In this document: piece by piece, positions 16,513-24,472 of the stretch
Layout of the letters: the number at the start of each line of letters is the position of its first letter
How positions within the stretch are numbered: the stretch's first letter is position 1
NCBI RefSeq assembly: GCF_023276405.1
Contig: NZ_JALRMO010000001.1
Location: 1,054,001-1,118,000, forward strand
DNA: 64,000 nt
Reading direction: 5' to 3'
DNA from: Paenibacillus hamazuiensis
Lineage (GTDB): Bacteria > Bacillota > Bacilli > Paenibacillales > NBRC-103111
Translations under genes and position numbers: made by a program
Notes under the pieces: generated by a model
What the model saw: only the letters and a program-made list of their open reading frames with translations
What the model was told of the DNA's origin: nothing
Databases searched by the model: none

Positions 16513-18676
16513 GCGAACGATCGCACTCGCGCTGCTGCTGCTCTCGCTTGCGGTTTTTTGCGAGCTGACCGGTCCGATGATCGCCAAAAAGCTCATCGAC
16601 GATCACATTTTAGGCATCGAACGCATTTGGCTGGAGGTGCCGCCCGCCGCATCGGACGATGCCGCGGTGCAGTTTCGCGGCCATACGTACAAACGTATCG
16701 ACCGGCTTCAGGACGGCGAAGCCCACGGAGAGGAAGCCCGCGTGCTGCTGATCGGCCGCAGTTATTATTTTATCGCCGGTGCGATACGTTTTGACGGCGT
16801 GCGCGAGGCGGGCGACGAAACGGTGCGCATTACGCGAGGCGGCGAACATGCCGATTACAAGGCCGTCCGACTGACCGGCAGCGAGGTGGTGGCTTTTTAC
16901 AAACCGGAGCTTCCCGGCTTGCTTCGGCTGATGGCCGCTTTCGCCGGTCTGCTCCTGCTGGCCTCCGGATTTCACTACGGGGAAAAGCGGCTGCTGCAAA
17001 CGGCCGCCGGCCGGATCATCCAGCAGCTGCGGCTCGATGTGTACGGGCATATTCAGCGGCTGCCGGTCCGCTTTTTCGACAATCAGCCTGCCGGCAAAAT
17101 CGTCGCCCGCATAACGAACGATACGGAGGCGATCCGCGAGCTGTTTGTGAACGTGCTCGCCAACTTTGCGTCCAGCGCGATTTACATGACAGCGATTTTG
17201 GCCGCGATGTTTTTGCTTGACGTGAGGCTGGCGCTTGTCTGCCTGCTGATCATCCCGATCCTGTTCGTATGGGTCGCCGGCTACCGGAAGCTGGCGAACC
17301 GTTACAACCACGTCATTCGCAGCCGGCTCAGCGACATGAACGGGATGCTGAACGAGACGATTCAAGGGATGCGCATCATTCGCGCGTTCCGCCGTCAGGA
17401 ACAGGTGGAACGCGAATTCGAGGCGCTGAACCGGGAACATTTTTCCTACCAATACCGGATGCTCGGACTCAATTCGCTTACCTCGCACAATCTTGTCGGT
17501 TTCCTGCGGGTTGGCGCGTATGCGCTGCTGATCTGGTATTTCAGCCGGGCGGCGGGCATCGCAGGATCTGCGGAATCCGGCGCACTTTCCCTGGGTGTGC
17601 TGTACGCGTTCGTCGATTACTTGAACCGGCTGTTCCAGCCGGTGACGAACGTGGTGAACCAGTTATCCGGCCTCAGCCAGTCGATGGTTTCGGCGGAGCG
17701 GGTGTTCGACCTGCTCGCCGAACGGGTAGAGGATGGGCAGGAGCAAGGGGCGGACCCTGTGGCGGAAGGGCATGGCCCGGCACGGCGGTCCGTTGAGCTG
17801 GACCGTAAAGCGGGTGCGCCGCATGCGGGCAGCGCAGCCGCCGGCGCCGGTCCAGTAACGGCGGAAAGCGCCGCGGAAGGCGATTCGGACAGGGCGCCGG
17901 CGGCTACGGCGGGTTCCGGCCGCCGGTCCCACAGGCAAGGGAGAGGGCACGTCCGGTTCGAGGACGTATCGTTTGCGTACAAGGAAGGCGAGCCTGTGCT
18001 GAAACGGATTTCTTTCGAAGCGAAGCCGGGGGAGACGGTCGCGTTCGTCGGGCATACGGGATCCGGCAAAAGCTCGCTGATGAATTTGTTGTTCCGCTTC
18101 TACGACCCGCAGCAGGGGACGATTTGGATCGACGGGCAGAACACCCGCAAAATGACGCGGCAGCACGTGCGCTCGCATATGGGCATCGTGCTGCAGGACC
18201 CGTTTCTGTTCACCGGCACGGTGGCGGGCAACGTCAGCCTGGACGACCGTTCCGTCGCGCGGGAGCGGGTGGAGGCGGCGCTGGAAGCGGTCGGTGCGGG
18301 GCGGCTACTCGGTTCGCTTCCGTACGGGTACGACGAGCCGGTCGAGGAGAAAGGCGCCACGCTGTCCGCCGGACAGCGGCAGCTCATCTCGTTTGCGCGT
18401 GCGCTCGCCTTTGACCCGGCGATCCTCGTTCTCGACGAAGCGACGGCGAGCATCGACACGGAAACGGAATCGGTCATCCAGCAGGCGCTGGACGTACTGA
18501 AGCGAGGGCGGACGACGTTTATTATCGCCCACCGGCTGTCGACGATCCGCCAGGCGGACCAAATCATCGTGCTGCACCGCGGGGAAATCGCCGAGAGCGG
18601 CACGCACGAGCAGCTCATGCGGCGGCGCGGGCCGTATTACCGGCTGTACCGGCTGCAGCAGGGAGCGTACGTGTAA
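16469..18676 (+). CDS. bmrD: Multidrug ABC exporter half-transporter, BmrD-like
   Basis: A 735-residue partner started at the ATG at 16469 (site AGGAAGGAGAG). The frame opens upstream inside bmrC but has no site there. Between the first two membrane helices is an extra extracellular domain of about 110 residues (from about ERIWLEV to FYKPELPG), a BmrD hallmark. The ATPase domain has Walker A GHTGSGKSS, signature LSAGQRQL and Walker B ILVLDEATASID with the canonical Glu. An unusual low-complexity Ala/Gly/Glu-rich linker of about 75 residues separates membrane and ATPase domains (near residues 420-495). It forms a heterodimer with the BmrC-like protein. Confidence 0.9.
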   Translation: MGTGKKLLAYAAFYKRTIALALLLLSLAVFCELTGPMIAKKLIDDHILGIERIWLEVPPAASDDAAVQFRGHTYKRIDRLQDGEAHGEEARVLLIGRSYYFIAGAIRFDGVREAGDETVRITRGGEHADYKAVRLTGSEVVAFYKPELPGLLRLMAAFAGLLLLASGFHYGEKRLLQTAAGRIIQQLRLDVYGHIQRLPVRFFDNQPAGKIVARITNDTEAIRELFVNVLANFASSAIYMTAILAAMFLLDVRLALVCLLIIPILFVWVAGYRKLANRYNHVIRSRLSDMNGMLNETIQGMRIIRAFRRQEQVEREFEALNREHFSYQYRMLGLNSLTSHNLVGFLRVGAYALLIWYFSRAAGIAGSAESGALSLGVLYAFVDYLNRLFQPVTNVVNQLSGLSQSMVSAERVFDLLAERVEDGQEQGADPVAEGHGPARRSVELDRKAGAPHAGSAAAGAGPVTAESAAEGDSDRAPAATAGSGRRSHRQGRGHVRFEDVSFAYKEGEPVLKRISFEAKPGETVAFVGHTGSGKSSLMNLLFRFYDPQQGTIWIDGQNTRKMTRQHVRSHMGIVLQDPFLFTGTVAGNVSLDDRSVARERVEAALEAVGAGRLLGSLPYGYDEPVEEKGATLSAGQRQLISFARALAFDPAILVLDEATASIDTETESVIQQALDVLKRGRTTFIIAHRLSTIRQADQIIVLHRGEIAESGTHEQLMRRRGPYYRLYRLQQGAYV

Positions 18677-19118
18677 ATGCGATGCGAGTAAGTTCAATTG
18701 GAGAAACTTAATGCCGACGGGCCGGAGATTGCGAGGAGGAAACGGGCTATTTTTCGCCAGATATGCTTCCTTCGTTGCAGGTAAAATGAAGAATTTCATT
18801 CCTTGGTTGATCACGGAGACACGGCCAGAACAATGTTCTTAAATTGTAACGGTTGTGACAGCGCTTATTTAGCTTAAAATGCTCATTTTGAATTTCTAAC
18901 GGTTACCCATGAGCTTATTTAAAGGATTTCCCGCTAAGAGGTCATCATATTGCCCAAATAACGTCAACCAGAACCTTTAGAATTTTAAAACCCGCAATAT
19001 CCATGCAATAACCGCTGTGGCAACCGTTAGAAATTTTATCGCATTCAATTCACTTTAGTTACGCGAGAGGGAGAAAGTTTCAACATGCAAGCATATCATA
19101 CCTGTTGATCATGCATAA
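18677..19118. other. Gene-free region with inverted 50-bp repeat array
   Basis: About 440 bp with no plausible gene. It contains the four-unit repeat array at 18846-19030. The part 18677-18840 has no recognisable signal, and no clear T-tailed terminator was found directly after bmrD. Confidence 0.6.
18846..19030. repeat. Inverted array of four 50-bp repeat units
   Basis: Plus-strand units begin at 18846 (GTAACGGTTGTGACAGCGCT) and exactly 50 bp later at 18896 (CTAACGGTTACCCATGAGCT). Minus-strand units begin at 19030 (CTAACGGTTGCCACAGCGGT) and exactly 50 bp away at 18980 (CTAAAGGTTCTGG). All continue into TTATT and an AT-rich tail ending AAATT. The two pairs face each other, making a 185-bp imperfect palindrome. 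No transposase or target duplication was recognised. Confidence 0.7.
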
Positions 19119-19153
19119 AGACCGGGACCGCCTGCAGCCAGGGGTCCCGGTCT
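19119..19153. terminator. Strong hairpin downstream of the YkgJ-like gene
   Basis: AGACCGGGACC pairs perfectly with GGTCCCGGTCT over 11 bp. It lies just past the stop of the minus-strand gene at 19171; the T-tract on that strand is short (TTTATG). Confidence 0.65.
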
Positions 19154-19170
19154 ATTTGAACAGTAAAAAG

Positions 19171-19425
19171 TCAAGGTTTCGTCGCTTTCTCCAGCTCGGC
19201 CAAAATGGCGTAGGCCTCCTCATTCGAACGCCCGCACATGTCCACCGAAGCCCGGAGGCTGCCGCAGACGGCCGGACGTTCCGGGCTTCCGAACAGCCTG
19301 CAGCGGTTGTCTTCGGTCAGCTGCACGCAGCGGACGCCGGCGGGTTTACCTTCCGGCATGCCGGGAATCGGCGATGAGATCGAAACGACGATGCAGCACG
19401 CCGCACAACCGATCCGGCATTCCAT
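19171..19425 (-). CDS. Small Cys-rich YkgJ-type zinc/iron-chelating domain protein
   Basis: An 84-residue protein starting at 19425 with GGAGGATTGCGCC before the ATG and an extended minus-10 (TGC-TATAAT) about 40 bp upstream. It begins MECRIGCAACC and contains GVRCVQLTEDNRCRLFG and RPAVCGSLRASVDMCG. This cysteine spacing is the CxxxCCx(n)C pattern of the YkgJ/UPF0153 family, proposed to bind Zn or an Fe-S cluster. The biological role is unknown. It lies just beside the phosphoesterase gene on the same strand, 65 bp downstream of it. Confidence 0.8.
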   Translation of the reverse strand: MECRIGCAACCIVVSISSPIPGMPEGKPAGVRCVQLTEDNRCRLFGSPERPAVCGSLRASVDMCGRSNEEAYAILAELEKATKP

Positions 19426-19490
19426 GGCGCAATCCTCCCTTTTTATGAGCGATTTGCTCCATTATAGCATAAACGTCACCTGCCCGGGCT

Positions 19491-21329
19491 TCATTGCGGG
19501 TCGCGCATCCATACCTCCAGCTGCGGGCGGCCCAGGACGGCGTCGTCCGCTATATGTACGGCGAACCCGTACGAAGCAGGCTTCCCGCCGTCCGGGGACG
19601 CGGACCGGCAAATGGCGGCCGCACTGCCCGCGAGATGCGGCAGCCGCACAAGGGAGGCGGCCGCGGCATCGGCGTAATACACATACCCGCGAATGATCGC
19701 GGCCGCAGTTCCGCCGCCCAGGCAAACGAGCTGAAACGCCGACATGTCGGGTTTATCGGCGGCGGCAATCGGCGGCAAGGCAGTACGGTAAACGCCATGC
19801 GGGCCGTGCAATTCGAGCAGATGCCCTTGGCCGGTTGCCGTAATCATGGCCGTCTCTCCGTCCAACGCATCGAAGGCGAGAATATTCTCCCGTTCGAGCT
19901 GAGCGCCGCCGCCATGGCCGTCCCAACACCACAGCCGCCCGTCCTCGTCCAAAATCCGCAGCCTGCGCCCTTCCGGTACAAGTCTTACCGGCTTGGCCGA
20001 CAAGGTAAGGCGGAAACCGGCGAACGTCTCGCGCTCGGGATCGAACCGGACGATGCTCCCGGCCGAAGCGGCCCATACGCCGCCGTCCGGATGAGGGGCC
20101 AGGGACAGGACCGGTTCGTCCGCAGGCCACTTCCGCTGCGGCCATTCGGCGGTAAAGCTGCGCACGAACCGCCACGGGCTGGTGAGCTGTGAGCGTCCGA
20201 TGCCGCCGTTCCAGCTCATCCAAAGCGAATCGCCCTCTAAGGCCACGGCGTGCAGCGGCTCGCCGTAGTGCAGGGTGCCTATGACCGCTTCCCCTTCCGG
20301 CTCGACCTCCCACGTGAAGCCGTCCTGCGTTGTCACAGCGTATTTGCCGGGTCCGACGGCATGAACGCCGTATGGCATCGAGGCGCTTTCGCCGACGGAG
20401 CAGGCCGAGCTTCGCACGAGACGGGCTCCCGGACCGGGCAGCGGGATCGACAGGGCCGGGCCGGCGTTCCGGCCGTCCGAGCCGATCATGGTCTGCAGCG
20501 GCCCGGCGTGCGTAAAAGCGCCTTCGTCCGTAACGGTCCGCTTGACATGGTCGATCGTCCGCACCCGGACTTCACCGTCCGCAATATCGATCAAACGGGA
20601 AAGTCTCGACTCGTCCCGGGTGCAGTTCCCATGAACGCCGGTGATGAAAAAATGCGTTCCGCCGCGGTACGTATGTGAATCCGGGTAACGGTGCCCGAGG
20701 TGATAGTGGGCGGAAAACCACATTACGATCTCGGGGTAAGATTCGAAAAGCCGCTTCCAACGGTAAGGGTCGTGATTTTGATCGAGATAAGCATTGGTGG
20801 ACCGGACGTGCACGCGGGGCACGGTGCGCAGCCCGCAGCCGATCGGAGGCGCATGGGTGAAGAAAACGACCGGCACGCCCGGACGTTGTTCGAGTTCGCT
20901 GACGAGCGTTTGGAACTGCTCATCCGTAACGTAGCATTCCTGCAAACAATAGCAGGAATCGGCGGGCTGGGGTTCTGTGGACGCAAAAAACAGCCGGAAC
21001 GTATCGAACTCGATGACGCCGTACGGTTTTTCCAACGAGTACAGCTTGATCAGTTCCGCTTCCATCGTTCCATCGGCTTGAGGGCCGCCTCCCGACTCCC
21101 GCTGCAGATCGTGGTTTCCCAAAATCGGCCGCTTCGGCGCGGAAATCATATCGAGAAACGGTTTCACCTCGTGCAGTCCCTCGATGCCGCCGATCCGCTC
21201 CTTGCTTCCGAAATCTCCGAGCGGCACGACCAAGTCCGGCTTCAGCCGCTCGATATCTTCCATTGCGGAGCGGGTCAGTTCGTAAGCGTCCGGATCGAGG
21301 TGAAAATCTCCAAGCACAACCAAGCGCAT
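19491..21329 (-). CDS. Calcineurin-like metallophosphoesterase with C-terminal propeller-like domain
   Basis: A 612-residue protein. The ATG ending at 21329 has GGGGAGGC upstream; an extension to 21380 has no site. The N-terminal 270 residues show the complete metallophosphoesterase set: GDFHLDPD, VPLGDFG, GNHDLQRE, FFTHAPPIG and SAHYHLGHR. The C-terminal 330 residues have recurring Trp/Gly-rich blades (VWAASAGSIVRFDPERE, LRILDEDGRLWCWDG) suggesting a beta-propeller. No signal peptide is present, so it is probably cytoplasmic. It is divergent from the secreted phytase gene and belongs by position to the phosphate-ester cluster. The substrate is unknown. Confidence 0.82.
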   Translation of the reverse strand: MRLVVLGDFHLDPDAYELTRSAMEDIERLKPDLVVPLGDFGSKERIGGIEGLHEVKPFLDMISAPKRPILGNHDLQRESGGGPQADGTMEAELIKLYSLEKPYGVIEFDTFRLFFASTEPQPADSCYCLQECYVTDEQFQTLVSELEQRPGVPVVFFTHAPPIGCGLRTVPRVHVRSTNAYLDQNHDPYRWKRLFESYPEIVMWFSAHYHLGHRYPDSHTYRGGTHFFITGVHGNCTRDESRLSRLIDIADGEVRVRTIDHVKRTVTDEGAFTHAGPLQTMIGSDGRNAGPALSIPLPGPGARLVRSSACSVGESASMPYGVHAVGPGKYAVTTQDGFTWEVEPEGEAVIGTLHYGEPLHAVALEGDSLWMSWNGGIGRSQLTSPWRFVRSFTAEWPQRKWPADEPVLSLAPHPDGGVWAASAGSIVRFDPERETFAGFRLTLSAKPVRLVPEGRRLRILDEDGRLWCWDGHGGGAQLERENILAFDALDGETAMITATGQGHLLELHGPHGVYRTALPPIAAADKPDMSAFQLVCLGGGTAAAIIRGYVYYADAAAASLVRLPHLAGSAAAICRSASPDGGKPASYGFAVHIADDAVLGRPQLEVWMRDPQ

Positions 21330-21370
21330 TTTTCCAGCCTCCCCATGTTGTTTTTTTGTGGAAAACTGAA

Positions 21371-21426
21371 GGCTCCCCAAAGTACCGGAAATAGGCGAAT
21401 GAACATTTTCCTCACTGTTGAGGGGC
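21371..21426. repeat. Repeated hairpin element, copy C
   Basis: GGCTCCCC...GAGGGGC encloses AAAGTACCGGAAATAGGCG and CTCACTGTT, matching copy B (GGCTCCCC, TAC, GGAATAGGC, TCACT, GGGG) with some divergence. The stem is shorter than in copies A and B. It lies just upstream of the minus-strand phosphoesterase. Confidence 0.4.
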
Positions 21427-21473
21427 GTTTCTAAGCAGATTACCAGTTATAGCGAAACTCGTCAACAATAAAG

Positions 21474-21485
21474 TAAGCGGTTACC
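21474..21485. promoter_or_regulatory. LacI-type palindrome 1 upstream of phytase
   Basis: GTAAGCGGTTAC, a near palindrome of the LacI/CcpA operator class. It is 106 bp upstream of the putative phytase minus-10. Confidence 0.4.
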
Positions 21486-21587
21486 CAAAATTATTCAAAA
21501 AACCCCTGAAGGAGGGGAGCGGGAAAGGAAATCGGACAATGAGGAAGGCTAAAATGCAAAACATATCTTCCCAACCCACAAAGAGAG

Positions 21588-21618
21588 TGTTATAATTTGT
21601 CTCTGTTAAGCGCTTACC
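21588..21618 (+). promoter_or_regulatory. Phytase promoter with operator at the start site
   Basis: Extended minus-10 TGTTATAAT ends at 21596; the minus-35 is weak. TGTTAAGCGCTTACC (21604-21618), with the palindromic core TTAAGCGCTTA, would cover the first transcribed bases, an arrangement expected for repression by a LacI-family protein such as CcpA or the local LacI regulator. Confidence 0.55.
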
Positions 21619-21640
21619 CACCTGGTGCGAAAAGGAGGTG

Positions 21641-21694
21641 ATGCCGATTCGGAAGGCGTTTGCATTTTCCGGTATGTTTTCCGGACCGCTTTGA
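21641..21694 (+). CDS. Possible 17-residue leader ORF in phytase 5' region
   Basis: AAAGGAGGTG runs directly into ATG CCG ATT; the product is MPIRKAFAFSGMFSGPL. The ribosome binding site is strong but only two bases from the ATG. It might therefore be used from the nearby ATT, or be non-functional. Kept as a weak candidate only. Confidence 0.2.
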   Translation: MPIRKAFAFSGMFSGPL

Positions 21695-21767
21695 GTGCTG
21701 CTTTTATGATTTGTCGTCGTAAATTCTTTTGCCAGGAAAAAATTGAATAAGTCAGGAGAGTGCGTGT

Positions 21768-23165
21768 ATGAAGCAGTTTAAGCGATTTGTCGTTGTAACC
21801 GCTTTATCGTCTTCGATGCTTTTCCAGACGGCGGCCTTAGCGGCCGAAGATTACGTACCGCTGCGCGAAAGCCTGCAAAAAGCGGGAGCCGCCGTCGTTT
21901 GGGACGGTCCGAATAAATCCGCGGCGTTCAAGCTGCCGAACGGATCGACCGGATCGGTTACCGTCGGCAGGGGCGAGTATACGCTCGGTTCCAGAACCGG
22001 CAAGCTCAGCGCCGCTGCGAAGCTCGAGAACGGCGTAACGCAAGTGCCCGCCGACTTCGTGAAGCTGCTGCTCGGCGATACGTCCGGAAGCGATGTGCTT
22101 GATTTGGCGCGGCAAGCGGAGGAGAAACTTGTGCAGGTCACGGCCGAAACCGAAACCGACGCCGTGGAGAGCGGAAGCGATGCGGCCGACGATCCGGCGA
22201 TCTGGGTGAACCCGAAGGCCCCGTCCAAAAGCACCTTGATCGCAACGAACAAGGGCGGCGGCGTGCTGGTTTACAATCTGGACGGCAAGGAGCTGTACTC
22301 GTACAAGGTCGGCAAGGTCAACAACATCGACGTGCGCTACGATTTTCCGCTCGGCGGCAAAAAGGTCGATATCGCTGCGGCGACGAACCGCTCGGGCAAT
22401 ACGGTCGAATTTTTTGCGATCGATCCGGAGACCGGCGAGCTTACTTCCGTTAATGGCGAGAAAATTCGCTCGAAAATGACCGAGGTGTACGGCTTTTCGC
22501 TTTATCACAGCCTCAAAACCGGCAAATTTTACGCGCTTATCCTCGGCAAAGAAGGCGAATTCGAGCAGTATGAAATTTTCGATAACGGCAGCGGCAAAAT
22601 AAACGGCAGGCTGGTCCGCGAGTTCCAGCTCGGCACGATTGCCGAAGGGCTTGTCGCCGACGACGAATACGGCTACATGTATTTTTCGGAGGAGAACGTC
22701 GCGCTGTGGAAATTCGATGCCGAGCCGGAAAGCGGAGTGCTGCCGATTGGCAGGGTGGACGTTCCGGACGGCAGCCGGCTGACCGCAGATATCGAAGGAC
22801 TTGCGCTATACTACGGCAAGGACGGCAAAGGTTATCTGATCGCCTCCAGCCAGGGCAGCAACCGCTATGTCATCTACAAGCGGGAAGGCGGCAACAGCTA
22901 TGTGGGCAGCTTCCGGATTGCGGACGGCGACTTGACGGACGGCACGACCGAAACGGACGGAATCGACGTGCTTTCGTTTGGGCTCGGAGACAAATATCCG
23001 GGCGGCATCTTTGTCGCGCAGGACGACGAAAACATTACCGGAGGCAAGACGTTAAACCAGAACTTCAAAATCGTGCGGTGGGAATCCATCGCCAAAGCGA
23101 TCGATCCCGGACTGGCGCAGGATCCTTCGGTGGACCCGCGCAAGCTGATCAAGCGGAACAGATAG
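21768..23165 (+). CDS. Secreted beta-propeller phytase (3-phytase)
   Basis: A 465-residue exported enzyme; AGGAGAG precedes the ATG. Residues 1-25 are a Sec signal peptide ending ALA-AED. Residues about 26-105 resemble a copper-amine-oxidase-N-type domain (YVPLRESLQKAGAAVVWDG), common in Paenibacillus secreted proteins. The six-bladed Ca2+-dependent propeller follows with the hallmark DAADDPAIWVNP (138-149), TNKGGGVLVYNLDGKEL, and acidic residues typical of Ca/phosphate sites (EGLVADDEYGYMYFSEE). Such enzymes hydrolyse Ca-phytate outside the cell to lower inositol phosphates. The promoter carries LacI/cre-like operators. It starts the phytate-related cluster. Confidence 0.93.
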   Translation: MKQFKRFVVVTALSSSMLFQTAALAAEDYVPLRESLQKAGAAVVWDGPNKSAAFKLPNGSTGSVTVGRGEYTLGSRTGKLSAAAKLENGVTQVPADFVKLLLGDTSGSDVLDLARQAEEKLVQVTAETETDAVESGSDAADDPAIWVNPKAPSKSTLIATNKGGGVLVYNLDGKELYSYKVGKVNNIDVRYDFPLGGKKVDIAAATNRSGNTVEFFAIDPETGELTSVNGEKIRSKMTEVYGFSLYHSLKTGKFYALILGKEGEFEQYEIFDNGSGKINGRLVREFQLGTIAEGLVADDEYGYMYFSEENVALWKFDAEPESGVLPIGRVDVPDGSRLTADIEGLALYYGKDGKGYLIASSQGSNRYVIYKREGGNSYVGSFRIADGDLTDGTTETDGIDVLSFGLGDKYPGGIFVAQDDENITGGKTLNQNFKIVRWESIAKAIDPGLAQDPSVDPRKLIKRNR

Positions 23166-23180
23166 GCATAAACTTTGGTA

Positions 23181-23237
23181 TTGACATCCGAGCGGTGATT
23201 GCTATAAGATTTTGGTAACGTTACCGGAAACGTTACC
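23181..23237 (+). promoter_or_regulatory. lacI-type gene promoter P1 with tandem operators
   Basis: TTGACA (23181-23186), 17 bp, TATAAG (23204-23209). Immediately downstream are GGTAACGTTACC (23214-23225) and GGAAACGTTACC (23226-23237), two abutting 12-bp palindromic LacI-family operators over the start site. This indicates autorepression. The 239-bp gap also includes a related GGTAACGGGTTATC near 23255. Confidence 0.75.
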
Positions 23238-23319
23238 GGACCTCTGCGAAATAAGGTAACGGGTTATCGGTGATCGGCGGAAGCTCTGTGATTGGCTATC
23301 TTTCGACATTTTTCTGAAG

Positions 23320-23387
23320 TATAATAAATCACAAACGACGAAATCTTCGTTTACAGTTTTTCGGGAACGTTACCGGAAACGTTCTCG
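23320..23387 (+). promoter_or_regulatory. lacI-type gene promoter P2 with second tandem operator pair
   Basis: A TATAAT at 23320-23325 (minus-35 weak) is followed by GGGAACGTTACC and GGAAACGTTCTC at 23363-23386. These are a second abutting pair of the same operator family just before the ribosome binding site of the LacI-type gene. Confidence 0.6.
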
Positions 23388-23404
23388 ATGAGGAGGCTAA
23401 TCCG

Positions 23405-24415
23405 TTGGTCACGATAAAAGACATTGCCAAACAGCTCGGCGTTTCCGTCTCGACGGTATCGCGGGCGCTTAACAATCATCCCGATATCAAGCCGGAAACG
23501 AAGAGAGAAGTGCTTGAGGCGATGGAGAAGTTCCAATACACTCCGAACGCGCTGGCCCGCAGTCTGATTAACAAGAAATCGTATACGGTCGGACTTATGA
23601 TCCCCGACATCAAAGATCCTTTTTTCGCTAATATCGCCGACGGGGTGGAGGAAGTGCTTTCCGACAGCGGGTACCAGGTCGTGTACGGGAACACGACGCA
23701 CCGGCTCGAGAAGGAAATTCGGTTTCTGGGCAGCGTTATCGAACGCAAAATGGATGGCATCATCGCTACGCCCGATGTGATGAACGACGAGATCGTCGAC
23801 CTGCTGAAGCGGCTGGAGATCCCCGTCGTGCTGACGCGGCGGCGTCCGCCGGAAGGACTGGATATCCCGGTCGTCGACGTCGATCATTATAAGGGCGCCT
23901 GCACCGCTGTTGAATATTTGCTGTCGCTGAAGCATCGGCATATCGGGTTTATCGGGATGCCGGAATATTCATTCACCGGGCAGGAAAGGTACCGCGGCTA
24001 CGTCGATACACTGCAGGCCGGAGGCATCCGGCCGGATCCGAACGGAGCGGTCTTCGGCGGAAGAACGATCGAAGACGGCTATAAGGCGATGGCCCGGCTG
24101 CGCGAGCAGTTTCCGTCCGTCTCGGCGGTATTCGCCGCGAACGACATGCTCGGCATCGGGGCGCTGGAGTGGCTCGCGAAGCACGGCGTCAAGGTGCCGG
24201 AGCAGGTCAGCGTCATCGGCTTCGACAACGTCGAAGTATCCGACCTGCATTGGATCAAACTTACGACGATCGCCCAGCCCCGCAACCTGATGGGCAGAAA
24301 GGCGGCCGAGCTGCTGCTCGCGATGATGCAGGGCAATCCGGTCCCGGCGGAACCGATTTTTCTCGATACGGAGCTGATCGTCAGAAACACATGCGCTGAA
24401 TACCGGCCGGGCTGA
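23405..24415 (+). CDS. LacI family transcriptional repressor
   Basis: A 336-residue repressor starting at TTG 23405 after AGGAGG. The N-terminal helix-turn-helix is VTIKDIAKQLGVSVSTVSRA with hinge helix NALARSLINKK. The periplasmic-binding-protein-like core includes VGLMIPDIKDPFFANIADGV and a DxxG ligand region ending SVIGFDNVEVSDLHWIKLTT. It lies between the secreted phytase and the PTP-like phytase. Four abutting GGWAACGTTACC-type operators occupy its own two promoters, so autoregulation is strongly suggested. By position the effector should be an inositol, inositol phosphate or related sugar phosphate, which is inference. Confidence 0.92.
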   Translation: MVTIKDIAKQLGVSVSTVSRALNNHPDIKPETKREVLEAMEKFQYTPNALARSLINKKSYTVGLMIPDIKDPFFANIADGVEEVLSDSGYQVVYGNTTHRLEKEIRFLGSVIERKMDGIIATPDVMNDEIVDLLKRLEIPVVLTRRRPPEGLDIPVVDVDHYKGACTAVEYLLSLKHRHIGFIGMPEYSFTGQERYRGYVDTLQAGGIRPDPNGAVFGGRTIEDGYKAMARLREQFPSVSAVFAANDMLGIGALEWLAKHGVKVPEQVSVIGFDNVEVSDLHWIKLTTIAQPRNLMGRKAAELLLAMMQGNPVPAEPIFLDTELIVRNTCAEYRPG

Positions 24416-24472
24416 AGCGAAGCGCCGCTCGCCCGGTCCATCGGCAGAACAACGAAAGGCGGTGCATCACCT

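Larger units (their letters stand above)
21330..21767. other. Divergent control region between phosphoesterase and secreted phytase
   Basis: This 438-bp region holds hairpin element C (21371-21426), two LacI/cre-type palindromes (21474-21485 and 21604-21618), an extended minus-10 TGT-TATAAT at 21588-21596 directed at the phytase, and a possible 17-codon leader ORF at 21641. The resulting phytase 5' leader would be about 165 nt. Confidence 0.6.

Noticed and set aside
18846-19030. CRISPR array
   Set aside because: Only four degenerate units, in inverted pairs, with AT-rich similar tails rather than unique spacers, and no cas genes.
18846-19030. Insertion-sequence terminal repeats
   Set aside because: Only 185 bp long, no transposase within or beside it, and internal repeats at fixed 50-bp spacing do not fit simple IS ends; a MITE is still possible.
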